A stretch of DNA of 64,000 nt from Sipunculus nudus (taxonomy: Eukaryota; Annelida; Sipuncula; Golfingiida; Sipunculidae). The first letter of the stretch is position 1. Each line of letters opens with the position of its first letter. A model generated the notes under the pieces. It saw nothing but the letters and a program-made list of their open reading frames with translations, searched no databases and was not told the origin of the DNA. Below are positions 44,717 through 57,457 of this stretch, in pieces. The stretch spans positions 14,934,882-14,998,881 of the forward strand of contig CM049317.1 in NCBI GenBank assembly GCA_026874595.1, in the 5' to 3' direction. The translations under genes were made by a program, and so were the position numbers.

Positions 44717-46260
44717 AAAATATCCCTGCAGATAAAATATGATATTAAATTGGTGAAAACGAACAAAACATTTGTTTATTTAAGACTTGAGCTACTATTC
44801 CTGATGTAATAAGAGAATTAAAAATCTTCTTATTTGTTCATGTACTGCATGTACCAAAGTCATGCTTGTATGACATTTACCAAAATGAAAATCATCATAA
44901 ATTTACAAAATAATTATATTAAAAAAGCTTTATAAACACAATCTGCCATTGATACAAGGATCTTACTGTTTAGGGACCCAACATTTTTTATGGGCCTGAA
45001 CAAAATCTTCCCTGGTAGCTTAACCCTGTACACTGCCCTCTTTCATCATAACACAGCAATCTTTCTAAGTAATTTTAAACAGTTTTTGCCCTAAAAAATA
45101 GGGAATCTCAGTGTATAAATTTCATGAATTTCACTGTAATGATCCATATGCATATCTGTGCAACTAGAAATTAAGAGTTATCTCAGACCATGACTATATC
45201 CCAGTTTAAATATATATATTAAATATATATATCAGCATACTGACAAGCTTCATAGTTGGCAGTCTATGGCAAGTCTTCTTTTACAAATCTGTATACAAGC
45301 TACATTTAGCAGGGGTCAAACATTTATTTTTATTAGTATTTAAAGACGGTGAAATTAGGTATTCCAATTTGAGTCTGCAAGTTAGTAAAAATAATTTTTT
45401 ATTTCTATTGTGTATTTTAATTGTTTGGTCTTATAGTTATTTTCAAATACATGAAAAAAGTGAAAATATGACATTATGTCATGTGTGACAAGTTAACTGA
45501 AAACTTGGTTAGTTTACAATAGTGGTAGGAATTGGTTTTAAAAATCAGTTTTCAATGATTGAAAAATAAAATGTACTGATGGTCGATTATTAATCAATTA
45601 TATTTATATGTACTTTCTATATTACCTTGACATCTGCTGTATACTAGTACCAAAAATACTGACCCCAGTAAATAGTCTCACATGTACACAAGTATTCATT
45701 ATGACACCATTAATCCACCTGCATCCAAGGTCGACTTGCTGATGGACAATTGTTGGCAGTGCAAGGTTCAGTTTTGATGCTGTTCATTACTTTGTGTTTG
45801 TATATCTCTGACAGGATTAGATTCTTTGCATGTATACACAAAATTGTTTTTAATCATTTATGCAATAAATACAAACAATTTAATCGATACTGAAGATAAT
45901 GACCAATCATTGATATAATCGATTACTCAGCACACCACTAGTATAACAAGGCTCTTAAGTTGCTAGATCCTTCATCAAATTTACAGCAACACCTGACATG
46001 GAAGTAACATGGACTAATCAGTGCCAACAGTATTTCAACAGGTTCTAAGATGACTTCAGCATCTCCAGGGAGACTCACAGTTGGAAAAACTGATCAACTG
46101 TCTTAATAATATTGCAAACACTGTCCAGTCATTTATAACAGAATTAACTCAACCAAAATAAACCTCTTCATGGTAAATATGAAGATGCACCATTCAGAGG
46201 ACATTCCATAAGCAGTGGTTACGCTATGCTCATCTATTCACTACACTAACCCCTGATAAA

Positions 46261-48933
46261 AAACAAGGGACCCAAGGGTCACGGCGCTCAGCTGTTATAT
46301 ATGATAAAAAATAGGATTTGGGAAAGAGGCACATGCTTGTTTTGTGTGGTAATAAATATAAGCTTTATTATGAGTTGTTAGTGTTTAGCTTATGTATGAT
46401 TTTGATAGTATCTTTGGAGACAGGGAAGAGGATTGATTTCATTTATTTTATTAACAAATGGAGTGCTATTGTCAACAGATTTTGACTTGGCCATATAACT
46501 TATAAGCAGCACATATTATAAAAGAGTTTAACTATTTATTAAAATTTAATAACAAATATTGTGCCAATATAATTTTTATTTTAAAAAAATAATAAGAAAA
46601 TCATATGATTTTTTAAAAATAAAATATAACTGAAATGATTATTGAAATAATATTATAGAATATATTCATGAATGCATTCATGAATACATTTTGAAAGTAT
46701 CTGCACTGGTATTCAAATACTTCCATTTTTACCTGAATTCCCATTCTCATGCAATAAAATTTTTTAATGAAGAACATATTCATATTCGTATTCAAATACA
46801 TTTGCAAAGCATTCGCACCATGTCTGGTATTTATTCAGTTTTAGCCAAACAAAGATGTTGAGAATCCAGAATATACAAAATTCACAAATTTAAATAATGA
46901 TCATAAGTACCTGGTTTTATGGCTTTTATTTATATTAAAAAAAATAAATGTAATATATTCACTTTGGACTACTTTCACATCAATCTACACGCTAGACACA
47001 GTAGGAATCTAGATTAATATTGTCAACTGTATCTTTGTCTATCATTCATTTCCTTCATATGATTCCTAATGATTAGTAATGAATAATATGATTTATTTTT
47101 TTATCATTAAAATTTCACTGAAAAATACCATAGGTGACTGCATGGTGTTATTTGGAATAACATTGACATTGACATTCTATCCATCCATACAAGATTCTTA
47201 CATCATCAGTAACTGCAAGTTATTTTCTGTTACTCATCAACTAACAAATTCCTTTTCTATTAATTTTTCTTTAATTTGTTATAAAAAACCAATACAAAAT
47301 TATAAATATATTAATAATTATATAATAATTATAAAATTAATATATAATTTTCAAAACAACTACTAGATGAGTTGGGTTGGACACCTGGATCAACTGTGGC
47401 TGGGCATTAGCTGCCTGGCTGCCCCAGTGTATGCTTCGCTCAAGCATGCATAATCTGATGAAAGGTCAACAAGGTCAACATACAGGTTACTGAAGAGGGG
47501 CTGGATTAAGCCTGGGTCTGACAGGGTCTCATATAAACATTAATAAAAGCTACAATATTTGGCCAATTTCTTTCAGCTTTCTAAACTACTAAGATGAAAT
47601 CCTTATGTGTGCATGATATGAAAATTATATCAACAGTGCTCTCAGGAAACAAACGTGCCATGGTCAAAGTTGGGCAAAATTTAAGGTACTAATTTTATAT
47701 TTATACTAATAACTTATAAAATTTGAAAAATTCAGAACTAATTTTTGGTATTCAATTGAGTCTTGATTAAATAATGTTACATCCCTGGAAAAAATCTCTA
47801 GCTTCAGCAATCCTCTTGTTAAGGGAGTAAATATATTTCTTGATTTTTTAAAAAGTGCATTATGTTTGGGCCCATAACTTAAAACAATTACACAATACTG
47901 ACATCATTTCTGGCATGTGCATAGCAATGTATAGAAAAATATGTATATAATATATGATCAAAGTCAGATCAGTGGTTTTGATATTAGGCAGTCTTACAGT
48001 GTAACAATGGGTTTTTAATGGAAAAATGAAGTTTTTCATTAATATTTCGTAGGAATTAAGTCCTAGTGATCAAATTCTTGGCATGGTAGGGGATTTTGGA
48101 GACATCTAACTGTATGCTAAATTTAAGGAACTTAGAGCTGAAGCTGGGGAGCTGAGCTCTAGCAAACTGCATAACACTAGCTTGATGTAAACTTGATGTG
48201 ACATGGTGCTTGAAAACTTGAATAAAATCTACAGTTTTTGATCAACTGGTTTCAAATTTTTGGTGTTAACAGACAAAATGCTAACAAAAACATGCTGTGA
48301 AAATTAAATCCACAGTACTTACAGGAAAAAAACGTGCCATGGTCAAACTTGGGCAAAATTTAAGGTACCAATTTTATATTTTTGCCAATATTTAAAAAAA
48401 TTTAACAGATTTTGATCTAATTTTTGGTATACAATTAAATTTTGATCAATTTAAGTTGTATTACTGAAAAAAAAGTCCCTACCTTTAACAATTTTGGTCT
48501 TAAGTGACCAAATATCTTTCCTGATTTTTTTACAAAGTCCATTATGTTTGGGCCCATAACTTTTTTTAAATTAAATAATACTGACTTAATTTCTGGCATG
48601 TACATAGGAACTATATAGAGTAATATTTATGGTAAATATGAAGAAAACCAGATGAGTGGTTTTGATATTAGGCAGTCCTGAAGTGTGAAAATAGATTTCT
48701 AATAAAAAATTGAGGTTTTTCCTTAATATCTCGAAGGAACGAAGTCCTTTTGACCCAATTTTTGGCATGGTAGGAGATTTTGGGGACATCTAACTGTATG
48801 GCAAATTTCAGATTCATAGGTCCAATGGTGTTGAAACGTACCAGTCTTACATAAACGGACGGACAGACAGACGGACGGACTACAGACAATGGGCCACGAC
48901 TATGGCTCAGATGACTTATAGTCAGCTGAGCTA
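46261..48933 (+). mobile_element. F4 repeat copy D (2.7 kb)
   Basis: 5' AAACAAGGGACCCAAGGGTC, GCTCAGCTG; 3' GGACGGACAGACAG and hairpin 48903-48933. Collinear with copy C but without the MITE. Two 3' modules lie near 47870 and 48553. Confidence 0.88.
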
Positions 48934-49006
48934 AAAACTTGGGTTGCTCATTAAGTTTGGCCAACAGGCGGAGTTGTATCTGTTGAATCCCCCCCCCATG
49001 TAATAT

Positions 49007-49210
49007 TCAACCAATCACATTTGCAGGTATTACCAGAACAATCAGATGTTCTTCCAGGTGCCAGTAGCTTTGCACTGCGGTCAAAAGTGCTTGGAAGCTC
49101 AAACTTCTTTCACTCCTCATTGACATACACACAATGTGATCATCACCTTTCAAGACAGTCTCTATCTTAACTTGCTGGTGTGGCCTGAGGTCAGTTAGCC
49201 CCAACTGTTA
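49007..49210 (-). pseudogene. Decayed RecQ-like DNA helicase fragment
   Basis: The minus-strand frame reads LGLTDLRPHQQVKIETVLKG, then DDHIVCM, then SLSFQALLTAV and HLIVLVIPANVI. The spacing matches the Q motif, motif I and motif Ia region of RecQ-type helicases (RPxQ, GxDxxVxMPTGxGKSLxFQ, IVVxP). The Walker A is destroyed (SMRSERS where PTGGGKS is expected). No further motifs follow and a stop comes after about 66 codons. It may derive from a retrocopy or from a transposon-borne helicase. Confidence 0.55.
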
Positions 49211-50095
49211 GACTCTAGGCATAGCCATTATAAGTAAGTAAATATTACAGGGTTAGCTTGTTTTACCTGGCACAGGTGTAAGTCTGTTTAACAAGGATGA
49301 AACCGGTTTTATCGAGGTGAAACCCAGGCTGAGTAAATGAGGTTTCACACATATATTTATGTTGAGAATTTGTATTTATTCCATATTTAAATTTGTAGTA
49401 GGCCCATTTGAATTTATTTTGACCTTAGGTGAACTTATATATTTGTATTTGACCCCAACCCTGCACATAAGTTGACCACCACTGAAGTTTACAAAATTTC
49501 AAGAATTCTGTCAACTAGTTTCTAGTTATATTGCTTATGCTGTTTAAAATGAGTGACAGAGAAATGTACTAAAAGAACTCTAGATGGCACTATCAGTCTT
49601 ACACATAAGACCAATTTCATTCAAATGGATTTTCAGTAAAATTTCAGAATCCATTCACTTATCATTAGCATTTTCAAGGTTTTTTCTGTATTTATGATTT
49701 TTTAAAAATATTGATTTATTCAAGGGCCTGTTTACAGTGAAGAGCAGAGCTCATTTGTTACAGTCTGAACCTTCTAACAGGAATGCATAGAAACCATGGA
49801 CAATTTCCTTTGCACGTTATACATGTGTACAAGAATATAATTTTAGCTGAATTTGCATGCTTTCAGTTTCATATATATTTCACTAAATGATATACAGAGA
49901 AGCAATTGGGCTTGAATCAGGAGAGATCTTATTACAACAACAAACCAAAAACAAATCCTTCGACCAATATACAAAATGGACCACTACTTAGATCTTTTTT
50001 CTATTAATATAGCTGCATCACTGCTTGAGGCCATTGGTTGCATCGCAAAATCACATCCTAAGTGTAACTCTTCTGATTTGAAAAACCATGGTAAA

Positions 50096-50220
50096 CAACA
50101 AGGGACCAATGGGTCACGGCGCTCAGCTGATTGTGACAGTTATAACTGTATCACCATAGATTTTTTTAAGTTGCAATAAAAATACAATCCTCAGTGCTCA
50201 GGAACTAGGTCTCAATGAAC

Positions 50221-50251
<31 letters not shown>

Positions 50252-51332
50252 AGGTACAACACTTTTGGATATGAATACAGAACATGGAATTAAATTCAAT
50301 GGTGCTTATAGGGACTGGTTGGAGTTACAGCACCTCTGTATATACACAAAGGATAAAATTTTAAATTATTTTTAAATATTTAAAAACAGGCAGAGAGATG
50401 GAAAACAAAGCAAATAACTTTAATTTCCATTCTACTGAGACAGGAAAATAATGAACAAATATTTGCATTAGGGGGGTGTTAGGGTAGGGCCCATGAGAAT
50501 AGGCATATGTTTATTACAGCAAAGGTGTTCTGCCAGTGCTGCATCACTAATAAGATTACCTAGGCAAGGCTGTAGTGAGCAAGAGTGGGGTCTTGGATAT
50601 ACAAATGCAAATACATTAGAGCATCTGAAAAACTTCAATAATTAGAATAATTTTTAAGCTTTTACTTTCAAATTTCAGAATTCAACAGATTAAATTCACA
50701 TGTATCCCAGCTGTGAAAAATAAATTAAATATACATACCAGAAAAAAATGTGCCATGGTCAAATTTGGGCAAAATTTAAGGTACCAATCATATTTTTTGC
50801 TAATATTTTTTTTTAATTTAAAAGATTTTGATCTAATTTTGGGTATACAATTAAATTTTGTCTAGTTAAAGTTATTTTACTGAAAAAAAGTCCCTAACTT
50901 TAAGAATTTTTTGTGTTAAGTGACCAAATATTTGTTATGATTTTTTACAAAGTGCAATATGTTTGGACCCATAACTTTTTTAAATTATAAAATACAAACC
51001 TTATTTCTGGCATGTACATAGGAACTATATAGAGGAATATTTATGATAAATATGAGGAAAAACAGATGAGTGGTTTGGGTATAAGGCAGTCCTAGAGTGT
51101 GAAAATAGGTTTTTAATTAAAAATTGAGGTTTTCCCTCAATTTCCCAAGGGAATGAAGTCGCAAAGACCCAGTTTTTGGCTTGGTAGGAGATCTTGGGGA
51201 CATCTAACATTATGCCCAATTTTGGATTCCTAGGTCTTACAATTTCAAATGTGCCACATCTACGGATGGACGGACAGAAGACGGACAATGGACCACGACT
51301 ATAGCTCAGATTACTTATAGTCAACTGAGCTA
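50096..51332 (+). mobile_element. F4 repeat copy E (1.2 kb, short form)
   Basis: 5' AACAAGGGACCAATGGGTCA and GCTCAGCTG; 3' GGACGGACAG and hairpin 51302-51332 with one arm mismatch. It contains a 29-nt G run (50223-50251) and one 3' module. Its 5' interior differs from A/B and from C/D. Confidence 0.85.
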
Positions 51333-51333
51333 A

Positions 51334-53165
51334 AAATGAATTAAAGGGACCAATTCTAATACTAGATGGGTGTTAAATATGGTTAATTCCTTGAACCTTT
51401 TATAAAAACAGCCAAGACATGCAGACCCCATCATGCATAAGCCGTCTGTTTTCTATATATCAATAACCTTATGACAACGCCAAAATGACTACTGACCAGA
51501 AGACACAGCGGTTTGCAAATGAAAAAAGGTCGTTGCATCACATTTTCCCACCAACAAAAACTGATGCGCAATCAACCAGTTGGGGCCATGTGATTTTGTT
51601 TGTTTTGATTCTGTTTGTCAACATGTTTAGTGTTTACTAACAGCTTGTAGATTAAAACTAGCTCATGCATCTGTCACTGACACAATCACAGTTCTGAGAA
51701 CTACCAGAACTTTTCTTAAGAGGAATTTACTACAGTTCATTCGTGTTTGAAGGGTGAGTCAGAAATTATTTTACACTTACAAATAAGGCAGGTGAATATA
51801 TGGCTTTAAAAAAATTCCCATATTTTTTTATGCACAACCAACATATTTCATGATTTTTTTTTTCATTTTATCATTGGCAAATGCTAAATATGGTGCTATT
51901 TGGGAATCTGATGTCCGAAATTTTAATCTGTATTTGGCTATGTGGATTGACTGCACCCACAAGTATGGTGATGGACATTATCTGTGGAATTTGCTTTTTT
52001 TTTAAATTACAAAATATATATGTATTTAACCCGAAATGAACTTTTGTATTTGTATATATTTGACACAAACCCTGTACATTGCATTAAATGATGTCTTCAC
52101 TGTTGTGTTATGCCATGATTTAAGTTTTTTTTATAATTAAGGCTGCATTTACTGTGTAAATTAAATTTTTTATGTGATTACCCACTCCCCCCCCCCCTTT
52201 ATTAACGCAGACATTTGCACATACAGCACTAAATAATGTCTTCATTGTTGTGTTATGCAATGATTTATTTATTTTTTATAATTAAGGCTGCACTTTCCAT
52301 GTAAATGAATTGTTTTATGCGATTTCCTCCCTTAATTAACTAAAATGCAGACATTTGCATATCTAAACATGAATTCCAGAAAGATCCATATTGTTCCAAC
52401 TTTATGGTAATAATAACTGTCAAAGCCACACACAATTGTACCTCACTGTTGCTGAACCACCCTATTTTGAACTGCCTGCCACTTCCACCATATAAGTGTG
52501 AACACATTTGACAGTTATCATGAGTTATGTAGAAAACAGAAAAATAAACAGAAAAACTTACATCTCTTTTTAAGCCATAGTTCAAAATTATTTGGATCAT
52601 TATTATATTGACTGCATCCACAGGATTGGTGATGGGCATTATGATGAATACATTTTTTAAATTTCAAAATATATAAAATTACTATATCACCAGTGTCCAA
52701 TCAAAATGTAATATTATGTATGAAAACATAACAATGCTGCTAGAGATCACATGCACAACAAACTTCACCCTGCAATATAGATCTATAAATAGTCTATGCA
52801 TGAAATGAAATCCTTTGTCCAGTCTTACATGGTGATGGGGTGATGGTACCCTTATCGTTAGTGCTGCATCATTGCATGATGATTAGGATTTTACATAGAA
52901 AAAACAATGAGAGATCATAGAGATCTAGAGTCTGATATATTCCAGAACCTCACTTATAGTACATTACCCTATGCCTTTGATAAGCCTAAATCAGTAAAAA
53001 AATGGTATTTCATAATTATGTATTTTAACAAAAAAAAGGACATTTTACATATAATTTCTGTGACCCCCTGTTGTCCCAGCCTGAATTTATACTTCATCAC
53101 TTTTGGGGATGAATTGTAAAATAAAGAACTGAAATATTATGGGGTTTCACGTCAAAACCATAGAT
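51334..53165. other. Presumed first intron: local duplications, no gene seen
   Basis: A block with TAATGTCTTCATTGTTGTGTTA / TGATGTCTTCACTGTTGTGT occurs twice (about 52085-52220 and 52225-52360). A GACTGCA(C/T)CCACA phrase recurs at about 51948 and 52610. No protein or known repeat was recognised. A 20-nt C run ends the stretch (53166-53185). Confidence 0.5.
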
Positions 53166-53447
53166 CCCCCCCCCCCCCCCCCCCCGGGTCACTGTTGCGG
53201 GAAGGTGCTGGGACCGTCGGCTGTTGTGGAAAGTTTACCCAGGACGGCTAATTAATGGAAATGCAAGTCTTAAACAGTCTTACTAAGGGGCTCATTTGCA
53301 TATTTTGGAACATGCGGTAGCTTGCTAATATTTCTGGATATTCTAAACATACATCGAGCAAGTACAGGTTTGGGACTCTGTGACGCCCAGTGACGCTTTA
53401 CGGGCTTGTCAAAACTGATCTCTTTTCCACTGGCACTGCAGACTTAC

Positions 53448-53700
53448 CTGAATTTCGTAGGTCTCTGGAAAATTATCCGTATCAAATTGAATTCTCTTGC
53501 TTAGGTAGCAAGGATGCACTGGACTCGTACAACCGAATGCAGGCATTGGCGTTTTATTCCAGTGCTACCTAAGCTCACAAATTATTGGCATTATACGTTT
53601 TTCCAAACTCTGTAACCATCACTTCTTCTTCGGCCATGATGGTATCGGTTTACGAAATTATCATTCCCCATATGAAAATAGTTCTTAGGGGTGTCTTTTG
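53448..53700 (-). promoter_or_regulatory. KMT2C: Candidate non-coding first exon of KMT2C (3' end at 53448; 5' limit unknown)
   Basis: The coding ATG sits 12 nt after an acceptor, so an upstream 5'UTR exon must exist. The best minus-strand donor I found is the consensus CAG/GTAAGT at 53448/53447. Upstream of it, towards higher coordinates, is non-repetitive sequence with a 20-codon upstream ORF (53637 to 53575, beginning MAEEEVMVTEF). No TATA box or transcription start could be assigned. Confidence 0.4.
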
Positions 53701-54543
53701 TTATAGTAAACAGCTCTGATATATCTATTGCTTAAGACATTAATGAAGCCTGTAATGATGAGATTTCTGTGAGAAGTTCTACTCTTGATATGGAACTCCA
53801 GTTTCGAAAATATCTAATTAATTAGGGCTTGATTCATACGCCGATGGACGCAGCAAACGTAGTTCGGTTGATTGTGGCTGTGCCACGGTGCCCCAGATCC
53901 ATGACTGATGTTTGCAGATAGACACTGCCATCTATCCCTAGATCAGAAAACTAAATATGATTGTTGTGAGAAAAAAATGAGTTTTGATAAAAATAAATAA
54001 AAAAAGTCGAATTTCTTGTGGTGGTTTAGTGCAAAATTCACAGGGCATTCAAATGATTTTGATTGATTTTATTTACTTACGGTCATTTAAATAAAAGTGC
54101 GTTGCAAAATATTAGGCCTACATAAATAATTACCTTAAATAGCAAAAATAAAATTAAAATATATTTATTGATATGCCAAAAAGACGATACAATACATTTA
54201 AGAGTATTTTACATTATATAGGAAATGGATCACACTTGTATCTTCTATATCTCTTTATTTTCAAATTTAGAATGTAATATAAAAATTATATAATTTTTAC
54301 GTGTAGTAAAATAAGGAAGCTAGCTACACAAATGATAGCTAAAATATTTGTCTGCATTATTAAACTACACGTAAAATTCCTAATATCTTCTTTAGTGGTC
54401 AAAATATTTTTCGTGGAATGTACCAACAAAATCAAAACTTAGTCCTCTTAATTAGCGCGTAATATCAGAGGAGACAATGGATGCTTTGTAAACATTATTT
54501 CAATCGGTTAGATGCAAAGACATCCAGTTTAAATATGCAACAG

Positions 54544-54597
<54 letters not shown>

Positions 54598-55110
54598 AAT
54601 GTGTTTCGAATATTTTGGCGTGCCCCTCAAATGTTATAAACACGAGGATGTAAACAAAACGAACAGCCTGTGTGCGGTGGGACTGGCGTTTTCTGGCCTA
54701 ATTTTGTATATAAAACAGTTCAAGGGAATTTTATTAGTAAATATATGTCAGCTATCGGAATAGGCCCATTTAACTATTATATGTCTCTGAAAGAACCTAT
54801 AGAGCTGGCTTGTTACCCCGTATCACTAAACAAACCGTAATATGGATGTTTGTATATCGTCATATATTTGATACGAATACCGCCCAAACGGCACAGGAAA
54901 TACAGATACACGTAATGTGCATGCGCATGAAAAGGTTGCATTCATAGTGTTTACTCTTTGTATTAGAATTCACAGTGGAAATTAAAATTTAAACATTTTT
55001 TTATAAGTTTGGTGTTTGTTCTTCATGATAATAGCAATTTTTAAAGCAGATTGTCAAACAAGATGTGCATATATTATCTCAATTAATAACATTTTTTGTT
55101 TCTTGTGGCG
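53700..55110. other. Upstream flank, no gene seen; (TA)n at 54546-54593
   Basis: AT-rich sequence with a long TA dinucleotide run. No open frame, promoter signature or recognised repeat end. Confidence 0.5.
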
Positions 55111-57457
55111 CCCGGTGTAACAGGCCACATGATACCCCCGGCCCAGTTTATACCCGGGTATATTTTAGCCTAGGCCAAAATATACCACGGGGTATATTCT
55201 GGCCTAGTCAGTTTTATACCCCACCAGTCCACTGTATACCCTTCACACGAATCACAAAAACTTACCTGTATATCATGCATGCTAGATACGGAGATCCATT
55301 TTATCAACAGTATATTAAACATACCCAATCTTATACATTATTTACATTATCTATTTCTATCGATATACGCATTATTAGATATCAGGATTAAGAGCTACTC
55401 CAAACCATAGACCATTCATCCATTTGTATATCCATGATATCATATATATATGAATTTAAATGTATGTTTAATTCAGACACCTTCACGATAAAATTTACAA
55501 AATAAGTATTGATACGAAAAAGCTTTACAGAATAACATATTGAGTTACTTCCTTAACTTAACCATAATCTATTAAAATGAAACTACATTAACACAGTACT
55601 TTTATACATATTTTATTTTAAGTTTATACATCATGTTACTATTGTCAGCTAGAGTTCGTTTCAGTGTGTATATTTTGTTGTAGGTTTGAATTAATATGGA
55701 GTTTAACAGATAATGATTTAATTTCTGAAAACCCAGAGACATAATACTGTTATGTAGTAACGCGATTCTACACGCTTACATACCGATGGTCTTAGAAGTC
55801 ATTCACTTATTCTCGAGAATTACATTAAATAAAAAAATATAAAAGAAGCTCAGTTATTTCGTAAACAAAAGTACAATGTTTAGCTCAGCTGACTGAAAGT
55901 CAACTGAGTTATAAGAATGGTGCTTTTTTTGTCGTCCGTCCAGCCGTCCAGGCGTCCATTAGCAGGGCACAAATCGTAACCTCTAACCCTAGAAGCTTCT
56001 AACTAAATATCCGGGTAGGGTAATAAAAAGCTCCTTGGAAACCTGAAATTAGGTCATTGCAATCTATATCCCCCTAGCTATGGGCCTCGTAAGTACCCCC
56101 CACCCCCCCCCCCCCCAGAATAATTAAAATTGTAATACAAAACTTCTGGTATCTTGATAATTAATGCATGGATTGCCATGAATCTTATGGCAATCAGTTA
56201 TGTCAGTTTCTCAGCTGTGGTTTCATTCAGTGTCCATAAACGTAGTTTGTTTATTGATAATTATTAGTTTCTTCAGTTCCTAAAGACTGGTGGCGCCACC
56301 TGTATTTTATTTATTTTTTTTAATGCATTTTTCCTTTACTTTTAGACTGCCAAATTGTTTGGTACTACCAGATTCGCAAATGTAGTTTAATCTGTTTCCT
56401 GAAACCTTGTGTATTTATTAGGGCCCTGCTTAGGGTCCGTCTGTCCGTTCGCCTGTTCGTCTTTCTGTATGTCCGTGAAATGTGTTTCCAGATGAAAACT
56501 CCAACTTGGATTGACATATGGATGTCAAACTTGAATTATTTATAGCCCACGTCTTACATAAGAACTCTTTTAATTTTGGGGTCATGAGGTCAAAGGTCAA
56601 GGTCACAGGACCCACTTATTTAGAAAAATTGTGTATGCATTTTAAGCCAAACTTCTCATCTCAAACCTACCATCTTGCACATATAGTTGACCTGCCAATA
56701 GAGGAAGAACCTGATTGATTTTGGGGTCACAAGGTGAAAGGTCAAGGTCACAGTGGCCATCTGTCCATAAATTTGTTTCTGGATGATAACTCAAATTTGG
56801 ATTGACATATTGGTTTGAATCTGGACTTTTATATGACCAACCAATAATGTAAGAATCCTTTTAATTTTTGGGTCATGAGGTCAAAGGTCAGGGTCACAGG
56901 GGTCATCTATCCACATATTAGTTTCTAGATGGTAACACCTTTTTGGATTGAAATATTGGTTTAAAACTTAGCCCACCAGTAAAGTAAGAAGGTCAAGGTC
57001 ACAGGACCCACTAGATCGTGGAAGCATTTTAAGCCAAACTTTTCATCGCAAACCTTCCATCTTCCATATGTAGTACACCTGCCAAATAGGGGTCAATAGG
57101 TCAAAAAGCAAAGTTAAGGTCAAATTATCAATTTAGTTTATGGATGATAACTCCAGTTTGGATAGAAACATTGGCTTTCAAACTGATCACAGGACCCATA
57201 TTTTGAAAAAAAAGCTCATAAACATCCTAAGAGACAAATTTAGCTAAGCGTCGAGACCCATGGGTGATTAAGGTATAACAAGTTATTAAAATAACGGGGG
57301 GTTATAATCTAGCCTGAGGGGGTAAAGGGACTAGGACAAATTATACCCAGGTGTATAATCAAGCCTAGCCTATTTTATACTCCGGGCATAGTTTAGGCTA
57401 GGCCGGATTATACCCGGGTATACAATCTAGGGGGCTATTCTGGCTTGCTACACCAGG
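55111..57457. mobile_element. DNA-transposon-like element with ~150-bp inverted ends
   Basis: Left end CCCGGTGTAACAGGCCA and right end (reverse complement) CCTGGTGTAGCAAGCCA. Both arms hold TATACCCGGGTATA at matched depth (55149-55162 and 57409-57422), plus further TATACC...GGTATA and GGCCTAGGC palindromes. No transposase frame is seen, and an F4 copy occupies most of the interior. Superfamily unassigned. Confidence 0.7.
55877..57275 (-). mobile_element. F4-end repeat copy G, reversed, nested in the 55111-57457 element
   Basis: Left: hairpin 55881-55911 (TAGCTCAGCTGACTGAAAGT...) followed by reversed GTCCGTCC runs. Right: AGCTAAGCGTCGAGACCCAT then GGGTG, the reverse of the F4 5' end. The interior has about 3.5 units of ~200 bp with GGTCAAAGGTCAAGGTCAC, unlike the interiors of copies A-E. 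Confidence 0.75.

Noticed and set aside
48586..48964. Overlapping minus-strand frames of 67 and 98 codons that recur at several places (MSPKSPTMPKIGS..., MPKIGSIGL...)
   Set aside because: They are antisense readings of the conserved F4 3' module in several copies; frames break differently in each copy and show no protein features.
53390..53572. 60-codon plus-strand frame (MTLYGLVKTDLFSTG...)
   Set aside because: It overlaps the candidate first exon on the other strand, has no recognised domain, and short open frames are expected by chance.
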